From an uncultured Ruminococcus sp. (lineage in GTDB: Bacteria > Bacillota > Clostridia > Oscillospirales > Ruminococcaceae): a stretch of DNA of 15,340 nucleotides. The stretch is taken from positions 1-15,340 of the forward strand of contig CAMBJF010000038.1 of assembly GCA_945867875.1 (NCBI GenBank), in the 5' to 3' direction. The translations under genes and the position numbers were made by a program. The first letter of the stretch is position 1. Every line of letters begins with the position of its first letter. Below are positions 1 to 8,500 of the stretch, in pieces. Below the pieces are notes generated by a model. The model was not told where the DNA came from. It did no database searches and was given only the letters and a program-made list of their open reading frames with translations.

Positions 1-45
1 GATAGCGTAGCGTCTCGTGGGCTCGGAGATGTGTATAAGAGACAG
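1..45 (+). other. Nextera i7 sequencing adapter (artefact)
   Basis: Bases 12-45 read as the Nextera transposase read-2 adapter ending in the 19-base mosaic end AGATGTGTATAAGAGACAG. Bases 4-11 (AGCGTAGC) sit where the i7 index lies and, as I recall, match index N709 read in reverse. This is synthetic library DNA left on the contig. It is the exact inverted copy of 15296-15340. True genomic sequence begins at base 46. Confidence 0.97.
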
Positions 46-711
46 GCTATAGACGGCCCTGCAGGTGCGGGAAAATCCACCATTGCACGAAAGGCTGCCG
101 CAGAGCTTGGCTTTATCTACGTTGACACAGGGGCGCTTTACCGCTCTGTGGCGTATTACTGCATATCTGCGGGAGCTGATGTAAACACTGCCGAAAGCGT
201 TGAAAAGCTGCTGCCCGAAATAACACCCGAGCTTCGCTTTATTGACGGCGTTCAGCACGTTTTCGTAAACGGCAGCGATGTATCGGACAAAATTCGCACA
301 CCTGAGGTGTCGATGGCTGCCTCAAAGGTGTCCGCAATTCCTGCGGTAAGGGCATTCCTTTTTGACTTGCAGAAAAAAATTGCCCGTGAGAATGACATCA
401 TTATGGACGGCAGGGACATTGGCACGGTGGTGCTGCCCGATGCCGACCTTAAAATATTCCTCACCGCTTCCCCCGAAGCAAGGGCTGACAGGCGGTATGC
501 GGAGCTTAAGGACAAGCCCGATGCGCCTGCGTACGAGCAGGTTCTTGCGGACATTATCAAGCGTGACCACGATGATTCCACCCGTGCAATTGCGCCGTTA
601 AAGCAGGCTGATGACGCTGTACTGTGCGATACAACGAAGCTTTCACTTGAGGAGAGCGTTCAGACCATAATCGGAATGATAAAAAAAGTGAAGGACGGTA
701 ATAACAGGTGA
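46..711 (+). CDS. cmk: Cytidylate kinase, 5'-truncated by adapter
   Basis: Cytidylate kinase phosphorylates CMP and dCMP with ATP in the cytoplasm, feeding pyrimidine nucleotide synthesis. The reading frame enters from the adapter: the five residues MYKRQ before base 46 are adapter-encoded and false. The genomic part starts at AIDGPAGAGKST, where the P-loop GPAGAGKST lies only a few residues from the usual start, so about 3-5 native residues and the start codon are missing. Other family marks are VDTGALYR after the P-loop, the MDGRDIGTVVLPDA block in the middle, and RDHDDSTR followed by APL near the C-terminus, matching the CMP-binding and lid regions. The remaining 221 codons agree with the usual length of about 220 residues. 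The stop overlaps the plsC start by 4 bases, indicating translational coupling in one operon. Confidence 0.95.
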   Translation, partial: AIDGPAGAGKSTIARKAAAELGFIYVDTGALYRSVAYYCISAGADVNTAESVEKLLPEITPELRFIDGVQHVFVNGSDVSDKIRTPEVSMAASKVSAIPAVRAFLFDLQKKIARENDIIMDGRDIGTVVLPDADLKIFLTASPEARADRRYAELKDKPDAPAYEQVLADIIKRDHDDSTRAIAPLKQADDAVLCDTTKLSLEESVQTIIGMIKKVKDGNNR

Positions 712-1331
712 ACGCTTTTGTAAGATACACCGTAATGGGTATATATAAGCTGTTTTACAATTTCAAGATAGAGGGCTGGGAAAATGTCCCCGAAAAGGAG
801 GGCGTTATCATTGCCTGCAATCACCGCAGCTATGCCGACCCCGTTGTTATAACTATGCCGATGAAAAAGCCCGTCACCTATATGGCTAAAGAGGAGCTTT
901 TCCACAACAAGCTTTTCGGTGCATTTATCCGCTTTCTGGGCGCATTCCCCGTTAAGAGGGGCGCAGGGGATATGAAGGTCATTGATGACTGCGTGGATAT
1001 CCTTGAAAGCGGCAGGAACGTGGTCATTTTCCCTGAGGGCACACGCTCCAAGGAAAACAAGGTGGGCAGGGGAAAGACAGGCGTTGCCCTTATCGCCGCC
1101 AAGTCGGGAGCGGACGTTCTTCCTATGGGCATTATTTTCGAGGGGGAGAAGCTCCGTTTCAGAAGCAAGCTCACCCTAAGGATAGGCAAGCTTATCAAAT
1201 CCGAGGAGCTTGACATCGGTGACGGCGACACAAAAAATTTAAAGAAAGTAAAATCCGTCATTATGGATTCCATAACCGAGCTTGTGGAGGACCCTAAACC
1301 TGAGGAAATTTCTGCCGATAACGCTGAATAA
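708..1331 (+). CDS. plsC: 1-acyl-sn-glycerol-3-phosphate acyltransferase (PlsC family)
   Basis: A membrane-associated acyltransferase of the LPLAT/PlsC family, expected to acylate lysophosphatidic acid to phosphatidic acid at the inner face of the membrane. Its 207 residues carry the family blocks in order: NHRSYAD at 38-44 (the HX4D catalytic motif, His39 and Asp44), GAFPVKRG at 78-85, and FPEGTR at 108-113 for phosphate binding. The N-terminus has a short hydrophobic-amphipathic stretch rather than a clear transmembrane helix. The start is a GTG at 708 inside the cmk stop (GTGA overlap), which fixes the start and implies coupled translation. The C-terminal tail is acidic. The cmk-plsC-ispH order is common in Clostridia. 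The exact acyl acceptor cannot be read from sequence. Confidence 0.92.
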   Translation: MNAFVRYTVMGIYKLFYNFKIEGWENVPEKEGVIIACNHRSYADPVVITMPMKKPVTYMAKEELFHNKLFGAFIRFLGAFPVKRGAGDMKVIDDCVDILESGRNVVIFPEGTRSKENKVGRGKTGVALIAAKSGADVLPMGIIFEGEKLRFRSKLTLRIGKLIKSEELDIGDGDTKNLKKVKSVIMDSITELVEDPKPEEISADNAE

Positions 1332-1377
1332 GTCCGTGATTTATGGCAATAATACACATAAAGACGGTGTAAAAATT

Positions 1378-3345
1378 ATGAAAAAATTCACAATTACCGC
1401 CGCAAAGACCGCAGGTTTCTGTTTTGGTGTTGACAGAGCGGTAAAACTCGTGTATAATGAAATAGAACGCGGCTTTAAGACTGCGACACTGGGGGAAATT
1501 ATCCACAATCCCACTGTCGTAAGTGACCTTGCTGCAAAGGGCGTCAGGGTGATAGATTCCCCCGCCGATGCACTTGCGGGCGAAAAGGTCGTTATCCGTT
1601 CCCACGGCGTGGGGGCTGATGTTTACAGGGAGCTTGAAGCACGGGGCATACCCTATGCCGACGGTACCTGCCCATTTGTCAGGCGTATCCAGAACACTGC
1701 CGCAAAATGCTCCCGTGAGGGCAAGACAGTGGTCATAATGGGCGACAATACCCACCCCGAGGTAATCGGAATTGCGGCACACTGCGAGAATGGAGCGTAT
1801 GTTCTTCACGATGACGCAGAACTTGACGCATTTCTGAAAAAAAATTATAAAAATTCAAAAAAAAAGGTTGCAATTATGCCGCAGACAACGTATAATATAA
1901 GTATGTGGCAAAATTGCGTGCATATAGCCGCTGCCTTTGAAAACACCGAGACCTATGACACCATTTGCAGTGCCACCTTGGAACGGCAGGCGGAAGCGGC
2001 ACGGCTTGCTGCGGACAGCGATATTATGATCGTGGTCGGCGGGAAGCACAGCTCCAATACCGTTAAGCTCTTTCGGATATGCAGCGGGCTTTGCGGGACT
2101 TGCTTTCACATAGAAAGCCCTGGGGAACTTAGTTTGCTGAAAATGCCGAAAGGCTTTTCTAATAAAAGTGATATCCGCATAGGTATCACCGCCGGAGCGT
2201 CCACCCCGGCATCTATTATCAAGGAGGTCAAAAACCAGATGAGCGAAATTATCAAAAATATGGACGAGGACTTTAACTTTGAGGAGGCGCTCAACGCTTC
2301 TTTCAAAAGATTATATACCGGTAACAGGGTGAAAGGATACATAACTGCTGTAAACAACACAGAAGCTATCGTTGATGTCGGCACAAAGCACACAGGCTAT
2401 GTTGCACTGTCCGAGCTGACAGATGATCCTTCTCTGAAGCCCGCTGATGTAGTTAAAGTCGGCGATGAGGTTGATCTCATCGTTATCAAGATCAACGACG
2501 CAGAGGGTATCGTTCAGCTCTCCAAGAAGAAGGTTGACGCACTCAAGGGTCTTGACGAGCTTGCCAAGGCTAAGGAAGAGGGTACGATCCTCGAAGGTAC
2601 TGTTACAAACGTTGTTAAGGGCGGCGTTATCGTTCTCTGCAACGGCGTAAGAGTATTTATCCCCGCATCTCAGGCTACTATGCGCAGAGATGAGAAGCTT
2701 GAGGAGCTCCTCAAGCAGAACGTTAAGTTCAAGGTTATCGAAGTAAACGAGCAGAGAGGCAAGGCTGTTGGTTCCATCAAGGCAGTTCGTTCTGCTGAGA
2801 GAGACGCAGCTAAGGCTAAGTTCTGGGAAACCGTTCAGGTGGGCGACGTTTTCAAGGGCGAGGTAAAGTCTCTTACATCGTACGGTGCATTTGTTGATCT
2901 CGGCGGCATCGATGGAATGGTTCACATTTCCGAGCTCAGCTGGGATAGGATCAAGCACCCCTCCGAGGTCGTTTCTGTTGGCGATACTCTCGAGGTTTAC
3001 GTTAAGGACCTCGACAAGGAAGCAGGAAGAATCTCCCTCGGCTACAAGAAGGACGAGGACAATCCTTGGGTCAAGTTTGAGAATGAGTACAAGGTTGGCG
3101 ATGTTGTAAAGTGCAAGATCGTTTCCATCACTGCTTTCGGTGCATTTGCACAGATCATTCCCGGCATTGACGGTCTTATCCACATTTCTCAGATCGCTGA
3201 CAAGAGAGTTACAAACGTTAAGGACGTTCTCTCCGTAGGCGATGAGGTTACAGCTAAGATCACTGAGATCGACTCCGAGAAGAAGCGCATCAGCCTTTCT
3301 ATCAGAGCCGTTCTCGAGGAGAACGGCGAGGCTTCTGAGGAATAA
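1378..3345 (+). CDS. ispH-rpsA: 4-hydroxy-3-methylbut-2-enyl diphosphate reductase fused to ribosomal protein S1
   Basis: A 655-residue fusion. Residues 1 to about 287 are IspH, the [4Fe-4S] enzyme of the last MEP-pathway step, reducing HMBPP to IPP and DMAPP. The three cluster cysteines are present (Cys15 in AGFCFGV, Cys98 in DGTCPFV, Cys197 in TICSAT), with the HPEV motif at 126-129 (Glu128 the likely proton donor) and GGKHSSNT at 221-228. Residues about 316-384, 403-471, 489-559 and 574-645 are four S1 RNA-binding domains; the second is the most degenerate. S1 helps the 30S subunit bind mRNA. IspH-S1 fusions are known in Clostridia. The ATG at 1378 is chosen because MKKFTITAAKTAGFCFGV is the normal IspH beginning; an in-frame ATG at 1282 would overlap plsC. 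The ribosome site before 1378 is weak. Codon use changes markedly between the halves, and an internal ribosome site lies at the junction. Confidence 0.95.
   Translation: MKKFTITAAKTAGFCFGVDRAVKLVYNEIERGFKTATLGEIIHNPTVVSDLAAKGVRVIDSPADALAGEKVVIRSHGVGADVYRELEARGIPYADGTCPFVRRIQNTAAKCSREGKTVVIMGDNTHPEVIGIAAHCENGAYVLHDDAELDAFLKKNYKNSKKKVAIMPQTTYNISMWQNCVHIAAAFENTETYDTICSATLERQAEAARLAADSDIMIVVGGKHSSNTVKLFRICSGLCGTCFHIESPGELSLLKMPKGFSNKSDIRIGITAGASTPASIIKEVKNQMSEIIKNMDEDFNFEEALNASFKRLYTGNRVKGYITAVNNTEAIVDVGTKHTGYVALSELTDDPSLKPADVVKVGDEVDLIVIKINDAEGIVQLSKKKVDALKGLDELAKAKEEGTILEGTVTNVVKGGVIVLCNGVRVFIPASQATMRRDEKLEELLKQNVKFKVIEVNEQRGKAVGSIKAVRSAERDAAKAKFWETVQVGDVFKGEVKSLTSYGAFVDLGGIDGMVHISELSWDRIKHPSEVVSVGDTLEVYVKDLDKEAGRISLGYKKDEDNPWVKFENEYKVGDVVKCKIVSITAFGAFAQIIPGIDGLIHISQIADKRVTNVKDVLSVGDEVTAKITEIDSEKKRISLSIRAVLEENGEASEE
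2221..2241 (+). promoter_or_regulatory. Internal ribosome binding site and ATG at the IspH/S1 junction
   Basis: AAGGAGGTC at 2221-2229 lies 11 bases before an in-frame ATG (2239-2241, residue 288 of the fusion), exactly between the two domains. Initiation here would give a free 368-residue four-domain S1. The same bases encode the conserved KEV at the end of IspH, so coincidence is possible. The spacing is slightly longer than ideal. Confidence 0.45.
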
Positions 3346-3372
3346 TCCAAAGACGGCGTATAAGTAAATTTT

Positions 3373-3413
3373 GCGGCAAGGTCATCTGACTTTGCCGCTT
3401 TTACTCTTTTTTG
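3373..3413 (+). terminator. Rho-independent terminator after ispH-rpsA
   Basis: A 12-pair stem (GCGGCAAGGTCA at 3373-3384 with TGACTTTGCCGC at 3387-3398, one G-T pair; the innermost pair must open to form a loop) is followed by a T-rich run TTTTACTCTTTT. It lies 27 bases after the fusion stop and ends the cmk-plsC-ispH-rpsA operon. Confidence 0.9.
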
Positions 3414-3491
3414 GGGATAATCTACATTTACGAATACGTTTAACTATTGAAATTGCACAAAGAGCAGCTAAAAATATTTATATAAACACCA

Positions 3492-3520
3492 TTGACATAA
3501 AAAGCAAAAAATGATAAAAT
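3492..3520 (+). promoter_or_regulatory. Sigma-A promoter of the solute-binding lipoprotein gene
   Basis: TTGACA (3492-3497), a 17-base spacer and TAAAAT (3515-3520) preceded by TGA, an extended -10. The -35 box is perfect and the -10 differs at one base. The expected start near 3527 leaves a leader of about 109 bases. Strength fits the highly biased codons of the gene. Confidence 0.85.
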
Positions 3521-3574
3521 AATCTTGCAATTATTTTAAGATGCGTGATATACGTTAGTATCCGCACACTGATG

Positions 3575-3628
3575 AAATTGCCCTCCGCCTTTGCAGCAGG
3601 CGGAAAACGGTTTCAATTTTTTAGGAGG
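3575..3628 (+). promoter_or_regulatory. Leader hairpin next to the ribosome site
   Basis: Nested inverted repeats are visible in the leader: AAATTG (3575-3580) with CAATTT (3614-3619) outside, and CCGCCT (3585-3590) with AGGCGG (3598-3603) inside. The outer arm ends 3 bases before the ribosome site AGGAGG (3623-3628). It may stabilise the mRNA or tune translation. I recognise no riboswitch class. Confidence 0.4.
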
Positions 3629-3635
3629 AAAAAAG

Positions 3636-5087
3636 ATGAAGATGAATTTTAAGAAGACTGTTGCAGGAATCTCTGCACTGACATTCACACTCGGTCTCAC
3701 TGCCTGCGGCGGCGGCTCCGAGGGCACAACCGAAAGCGAAGCAACCGTTACCACTACCACAGCAGCTACCGTTGAGCTCAACACTGCTACATATGCAGAA
3801 GAGGATCAGCAGACCCTCGATGACCTCGCTAACGAAAAGCTCCGTGACGTTGAGCTTGAGAACAAGACTATCAAGTGGCTCGCTCACTACGATATCAATC
3901 CCTCCACTTCCAAGGGTGACTCCGAAGCCGTAAACATCACTCTCTTCAAGAGCAAGTACGGCGGAAACATCGAGTACATTCCTACAACCTGGGAAACAAG
4001 ATACTCTGACCTCTCCACTCACGTTCTGGGCGGCGACGGCGTTGACTTCTTCCCCTGCGATACAGCAGCTCTTCCTAAGGGCGTTATTAATGGTATGTTC
4101 CAGCCTGTTGATGATTACATCGATATGGATTCCGACCTCTGGGCTGACGTTAAGGACGCTATGGAGATCTACAACTTTAATGGCAAGCACTATGAGTTCG
4201 TAAACTCTGTATCTGCTGAGGCTGTTGTTATCTACAACAAGCAGACTATCGAAGAGAACGGCTTTGATGATCCCTGGGAGCTCTATCAGGCAGGTGAGTG
4301 GAACTGGGATACCTTTACATCTATGCTCCAGCAGTTCTGTGATCCCGATAACGATCAGTGGGGTCTTGACGGTTTCTGGGCTGAGAAGGCACTCTTCCTT
4401 TCCGCAGGTGTTCCTTCCGTAACTTCTGAAAATGGTTCTCTTAAGACAAATCTTATGGACGCTACAGTTGAAAAGGCTATGAACTTCCAGTATGACCTTT
4501 ACAACAAGGGTCTCGTAATGGACAGATCTCTCTTTGACTGGCAGGAGCAGCCTGCATTTATGGGCGAAGGCAGAGAACTTTTCTACATCGTTGGTGCTTG
4601 GCACGTACAGTCCAACCCCGACACTTGGGCTACAGGCATTGCTCCCGAGAACCTCGGTCTTGCTCCTGTTCCTTCTCCCGCAGGTTCAGATCCTTATCAG
4701 GGTGCTACACTTGACGGTTGGGTACTCTGCAAGGGCGCAGGCAACCCTGAGGGTGTAGGTCTCTTCGCAGACTGCACACGTCTTGCTAACACAAGCGATG
4801 AGGCTATTGCAATCGCTGACCAGAAGTGCAAGGACGACTACCAGTGGAGCGATGAGCTCATCGCTATCAACAAGGAGATCAACGATCTCGCTCGTCAGTA
4901 CCCCGTTGTTGACCTCGCAACAGGCGTTTCTACCGACGTTGCTTCCCTCACAACAGACGGCGGCGACAACATCGGTCTTAGAGCTGCTATGCACGGCGTT
5001 GACTGGGCTACAAACAGAGAAGAGATCTCCGCAGTTGTTGAGATGCTCGTTCAGGAAGCTGACGATTCTCTCAAGGCTATCCAGTAA
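3636..5087 (+). CDS. ABC transporter extracellular solute-binding lipoprotein (probably carbohydrate)
   Basis: A 483-residue secreted lipoprotein, expected to be anchored outside the membrane and to deliver a ligand to an ABC permease. The N-terminus has lysines, a hydrophobic core, and the lipobox LTAC ending in Cys24, the lipidation site. A Gly/Ser/Thr/Glu linker (25-48) tethers the binding domain. The body resembles family 1 sugar-binding proteins: an early strand at 78-85, GGDGVDFF at 132-139 and the aromatic segment GEWNWDTF at 220-227. This assignment is by general pattern, not a specific ligand signature. The ATG at 3636 is chosen because AGGAGG sits 7 bases upstream and it gives a proper signal peptide; an in-frame TTG at 3591 falls inside the leader hairpin. 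Codons are strongly biased toward a highly expressed set, like the S1 half of the previous gene. No permease or ATPase gene is adjacent, so its partner must be elsewhere. Confidence 0.88.
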   Translation: MKMNFKKTVAGISALTFTLGLTACGGGSEGTTESEATVTTTTAATVELNTATYAEEDQQTLDDLANEKLRDVELENKTIKWLAHYDINPSTSKGDSEAVNITLFKSKYGGNIEYIPTTWETRYSDLSTHVLGGDGVDFFPCDTAALPKGVINGMFQPVDDYIDMDSDLWADVKDAMEIYNFNGKHYEFVNSVSAEAVVIYNKQTIEENGFDDPWELYQAGEWNWDTFTSMLQQFCDPDNDQWGLDGFWAEKALFLSAGVPSVTSENGSLKTNLMDATVEKAMNFQYDLYNKGLVMDRSLFDWQEQPAFMGEGRELFYIVGAWHVQSNPDTWATGIAPENLGLAPVPSPAGSDPYQGATLDGWVLCKGAGNPEGVGLFADCTRLANTSDEAIAIADQKCKDDYQWSDELIAINKEINDLARQYPVVDLATGVSTDVASLTTDGGDNIGLRAAMHGVDWATNREEISAVVEMLVQEADDSLKAIQ

Positions 5088-5108
5088 TCTCTTACAGTAA
5101 ATAAAATT

Positions 5109-5141
5109 CGGGTATCATACTTCGGTATGATACCCGTTTTT
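5109..5141 (+). terminator. Rho-independent terminator with UUCG loop
   Basis: A perfect 12-pair stem (CGGGTATCATAC, 5109-5120, and GTATGATACCCG, 5125-5136) closed by the stable tetraloop TTCG and followed by TTTTT. It ends the solute-binding protein transcript 21 bases after its stop. Confidence 0.95.
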
Positions 5142-5154
5142 GCGTTTATATGGC

Positions 5155-5183
5155 TTTACATTTTGAAAATAATATGCTATACT
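5155..5183 (+). promoter_or_regulatory. Sigma-A promoter of the HxlR-type gene
   Basis: TTTACA (5155-5160), a 17-base spacer and TATACT (5178-5183) preceded by TGC, an extended -10. Each hexamer differs from consensus at one base. The expected start is near 5190, giving a leader of about 37 bases. Confidence 0.8.
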
Positions 5184-5226
5184 TTATTTGTGATACTTAC
5201 ATTCAAAAATATACTGTAGGAGTGAT

Positions 5227-5556
5227 ATGATGATAGACAGGTCAAACCTCCCGCCCTGCCCCGTAGAAACCACGCTGATGCTCATAGGAGACAAGTGGAA
5301 GGTGCTGATATTACGTGACCTTATGGGGGGTACAAAACGCTTTGGAGAGCTGAAAAAATCGGTATCAGGCATATCCCAGAAGGTTCTGACGGCAAATCTC
5401 CGTGATATGGAGGAAAACGGACTTGTTTCAAGAGAAGTGTTTCCTGAAGTCCCGCCGAAAGTGGAATATACTCTGACAGAGCTTGGGCTGAGTATGAAGC
5501 CAATACTTGACTCAATGGCGGAGTGGGGAACGGAATATAAGAAGATGTGTCTATAA
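5227..5556 (+). CDS. HxlR-family winged-helix transcriptional regulator
   Basis: A 109-residue DNA-binding protein of the HxlR family, which act as dimers and often respond to aldehydes, thiol stress or other small molecules. The family cysteine is Cys11 in CPVETTL. GDKWKVLILRDL (21-32) is the first core helix. FGELKKSVSGISQKVLTANL (39-58) covers the helix-turn-helix with its recognition helix. VEYTLTELG (79-87) forms the wing. The length is typical. ATGs at 5227 and 5230 are both possible; AGGAG at 5218-5222 is 4 bases from the first and 7 from the second, favouring the second. HxlR genes usually sit beside the gene they control, but here the gene has its own promoter and terminator, with no adjacent oxidoreductase or transporter, so its target is not evident. 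Confidence 0.92.
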   Translation: MMIDRSNLPPCPVETTLMLIGDKWKVLILRDLMGGTKRFGELKKSVSGISQKVLTANLRDMEENGLVSREVFPEVPPKVEYTLTELGLSMKPILDSMAEWGTEYKKMCL

Positions 5557-5560
5557 AAAT

Positions 5561-5593
5561 ACCCGTGCATTTTGAAGTGCACGGGTGTTTTTT
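5561..5593. terminator. Bidirectional terminator between convergent genes
   Basis: ACCCGTGCA (5561-5569) pairs perfectly with TGCACGGGT (5578-5586). On the plus strand a run of T follows (5588-5593). On the minus strand the hairpin is followed by ATTTTTATAG. It therefore can end both the HxlR-type gene and the minus-strand rlmB operon, whose last stop codon abuts it. Confidence 0.88.
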
Positions 5594-8500
5594 ATACTTT
5601 TCTGAATGCCTGGAAAATGAGATACAGGAGGACGAAAACGAAGTTGTAGAGCAGAATGTTCGTCACCGTAAGCTCTGCCATTGAGCGGAGAAGCACAAGG
5701 GCAAGGGTGAGAAGTATTCCCAGAAGTATCTCTGCCGCCTGCATTGCGATCCCTGCGGAAATGGTTCCTCTCAGGCGGTTTGCGCCGAGAATAAGCTGTG
5801 CAAAGGAAGCAAATCTTCCCGAGCAGGCAAGTGTGGCAGGGCGCTTTGCACTGTATTCCGTTGCCTTTTCAAAGTCGGGGTGAAGTCGGAAGGGGATAAG
5901 CTTGAAGAGAGCGGGTGAGACCTCGAACATCTCCGAAAGTCTGCTGACGGAGAGCATGGAATCCACCGAGCGGAGCATTACTGCTATGCCGCCCTTTTCC
6001 AGCTCCTTAAGAGCGTTTTTGATGTGATAAGAGGGGGTCAGCTCAATGATGAACATTGCGGAAAGCTGTCCCGAAATGGAAAGGTACACCGCAATTTTGT
6101 CGCCGTCGGTGTATTCGCTTTCCTTGGTGATGGAGGGGAGACCCTCAATGCTGTGGTTCTGCATCAGCTCTCGGTTTCCGAGGAGCACACGCTTGTTGTT
6201 TATCCAGCCGCAAAGTCCCATTGAATCCTCATAAATGTAGCTTTCAACGGGGTCAAGCATCTCGGTCTTCCCCACGATTATGTCATAGAACATATTCCTT
6301 AGAATGCTGCCAGACTGGCTTGTAAGGCTTGCCGCCTCAACGATAGCCTCGTCAATGCTTGAATCGGGGAAGGACTTGATGTTTCTGAGAATAATGCTTC
6401 CGGGAGGGAAGAGGGAGGCGGCGTCTATCATAACGCTGTTTACGTCGCCAAACTCGTCAATGCTGTCAAAGCCGAGAATTGCGCCCTGCTTTGAGTTGTA
6501 TTTCGCAGATGCCTTTTCCATTGGCAGGTTTACCACCAGCATCATTGCGAAGCAGGAGCATATGGCAACGCAGGCGGAGAATGTTGAAAGTCCCACGCAG
6601 AATGCTCCCATTGTGCCGTGCTCGGCTCTTGCGAGGAGAGCAGCGATAACGCCCAAGAGCAGACCTGCCACCGAGATAATGGGTGTTACCATTTTGCAGA
6701 AGCGGTCGGTGCTGTCGCTGGCGTATGATGTTTTGAGGAAATCGGTGATGACCTCGGTTTTCTGCATTCCTGCAAGGACGGGGAAATCGGTAAGTGAACC
6801 TCTCGTGAAGTTCTGAGCCTTTTCCTCATCATTCAGCACAAAAAGCGCATATCGGTCATTGTCACCCGAGATAAATGAGAAGCTGCGCTGGGTGCGGTTG
6901 ATTATCAGCAGCTTTCCTATGGTGTTGAAGATAAGTGCGCCGATGGCAACGGGGGTGTAGATGTACACGAAGCTGCCACGGACCATATTTGAATCCGCAA
7001 GGGATATCATTGATGTGAGCAGGCTTGAAACAAGCGCCAGTGCCGACAGGGAATCGCAGTCAGCCTTGCCGGACAGGAGCTTTGAAAGTCCGCCCGAAAT
7101 GGTCTGAGATGCCACAAAGCCCGCAACTACGCCGATAACGCTGTTTATGAACAGGAACACATCGGGCTGGCTCCGCTTGTTTATGAGCGTCAGCGAATCA
7201 AGGACGGGAAGTGAGAAATCATTTGCAGCCGCCATATATGCGGTGACGGCAAAGCAGGCGAAAAGGACGATAAGCCTGAAAACAAGCTTGCTTTTCTGCC
7301 CTGCGATGTGCTCCTGAATGTCGGGAGCGTCCTCAAGACTCTCAAAATCTTCAAGCTCATCATTTTCCTCAGCCTGAGCGGCCTCGTCGGGGGAATTTTC
7401 CTCCTCGTCGCCCACAAGGACGAAATCCTTTATCTTCTTGTTTCTGCGCTCTTTCAGAGCGTTCAGCTTTTCGATCTCCGCATTGGTCTTGTCGGTGTTT
7501 ATCTGAGAGGTGTCCTGAATGAGCTTGTCCGAAAGGTCAAGGTCGATGTCGGATATCTTTTTCCTCTCGATAGCCCCCTCGGAGCGCTTAATTTTTCGGC
7601 TGCCCTCTAAAAGCTCTGAGCCCTCGCCACCTGCTTCCTCTTTCGCCATAAGCTTGTTGAAAATGTCGGTGAAGCCTTTGAGGGGAGATGTTTCGGAGCG
7701 CTTCAGGGACTGGGGCTGCTCCTTTTTTTCATACTGTCCGAGAATGCTGTCAAGGTCATCTATGGCTGCGTATTTGTCAAATGGGTTTTCGAGAATTTCC
7801 GAAGCCTTTTTCGCAGATGTATCATCACGCTTTTGGGATATCTTTTCGGGGCGCACCTTGTGCTCGTGCTTTTCGCTGTGAGCGGGGGTGTCGTTGTATT
7901 TCTCGGCAAATTCCGCTTCTCTTTCAAGCTTTTCCGACAGGCTGGAGCCAGAACGGGGCTTTATTTCAAAGGGAATTTCGTGCTCCTCCTCACCGATGAG
8001 CTCGTCACGCTCTGCGGCGGTGAAAAGGGGAGTATTGCCGTACTTTTTATCGAAATCATCATCGTCATCAAAAGAGGAATGAACGCCTTTGAGCCCCTCC
8101 GCAAGGTCAAGCCCGAACTTTTTCTTGGCGGGTTTTACTCTTACTTTTTTCTTTGATGCCTTGTCATCGGCGGGTGCAGGCTCATCGGGGGGGAGCTTTC
8201 CCTCCGCTTTCAGCTCTGCATCGGTCTTAAGGTCATCGGGCATATATTTGCGCTCATAGTCGCCGCTGATTATTTCGTAATCTATCTGCTTGCTTTTCTT
8301 TATCCGTTCTTCCTCGGTGAGCTGATCTTCGGGAATATCGTGAACGGAAACGGAGGTGTTTTTCTTTCGTATCTCCTCGGGAGAGGGGTAATCTCCCGGC
8401 ATCGAGATGTTTATCCCGCTCAGATCAATGTCCGTGGTGTTGCTCCTGCTTTCAAAGATCTCCGCAAGTCCCGAATCTTCGTAATTTTTGGTGGCGGGGT

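Noticed and set aside
31..45. GTG at 31 as the start of cmk
   Set aside because: These 15 bases are the transposase mosaic end; the encoded MYKRQ is synthetic.
1282..1377. 32-residue N-terminal extension of IspH from the ATG at 1282
   Set aside because: It overlaps the plsC coding end, does not resemble IspH, and the family start lies at 1378.
2134..2163. Internal promoter before the S1 half (TTGCTG, 18 bases, TCTAAT)
   Set aside because: The -35 matches consensus at only three positions and lies inside conserved IspH coding sequence; too weak to annotate.
2311..3183. 290-codon open frame on the minus strand opposite S1
   Set aside because: It is a mirror of the strongly biased S1 codons, with no ribosome site or recognisable domain.
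3621..4604. 327-codon open frame on the minus strand opposite the solute-binding protein
   Set aside because: Antisense shadow of a codon-biased gene that has a clear signal peptide, promoter and terminator on the plus strand.
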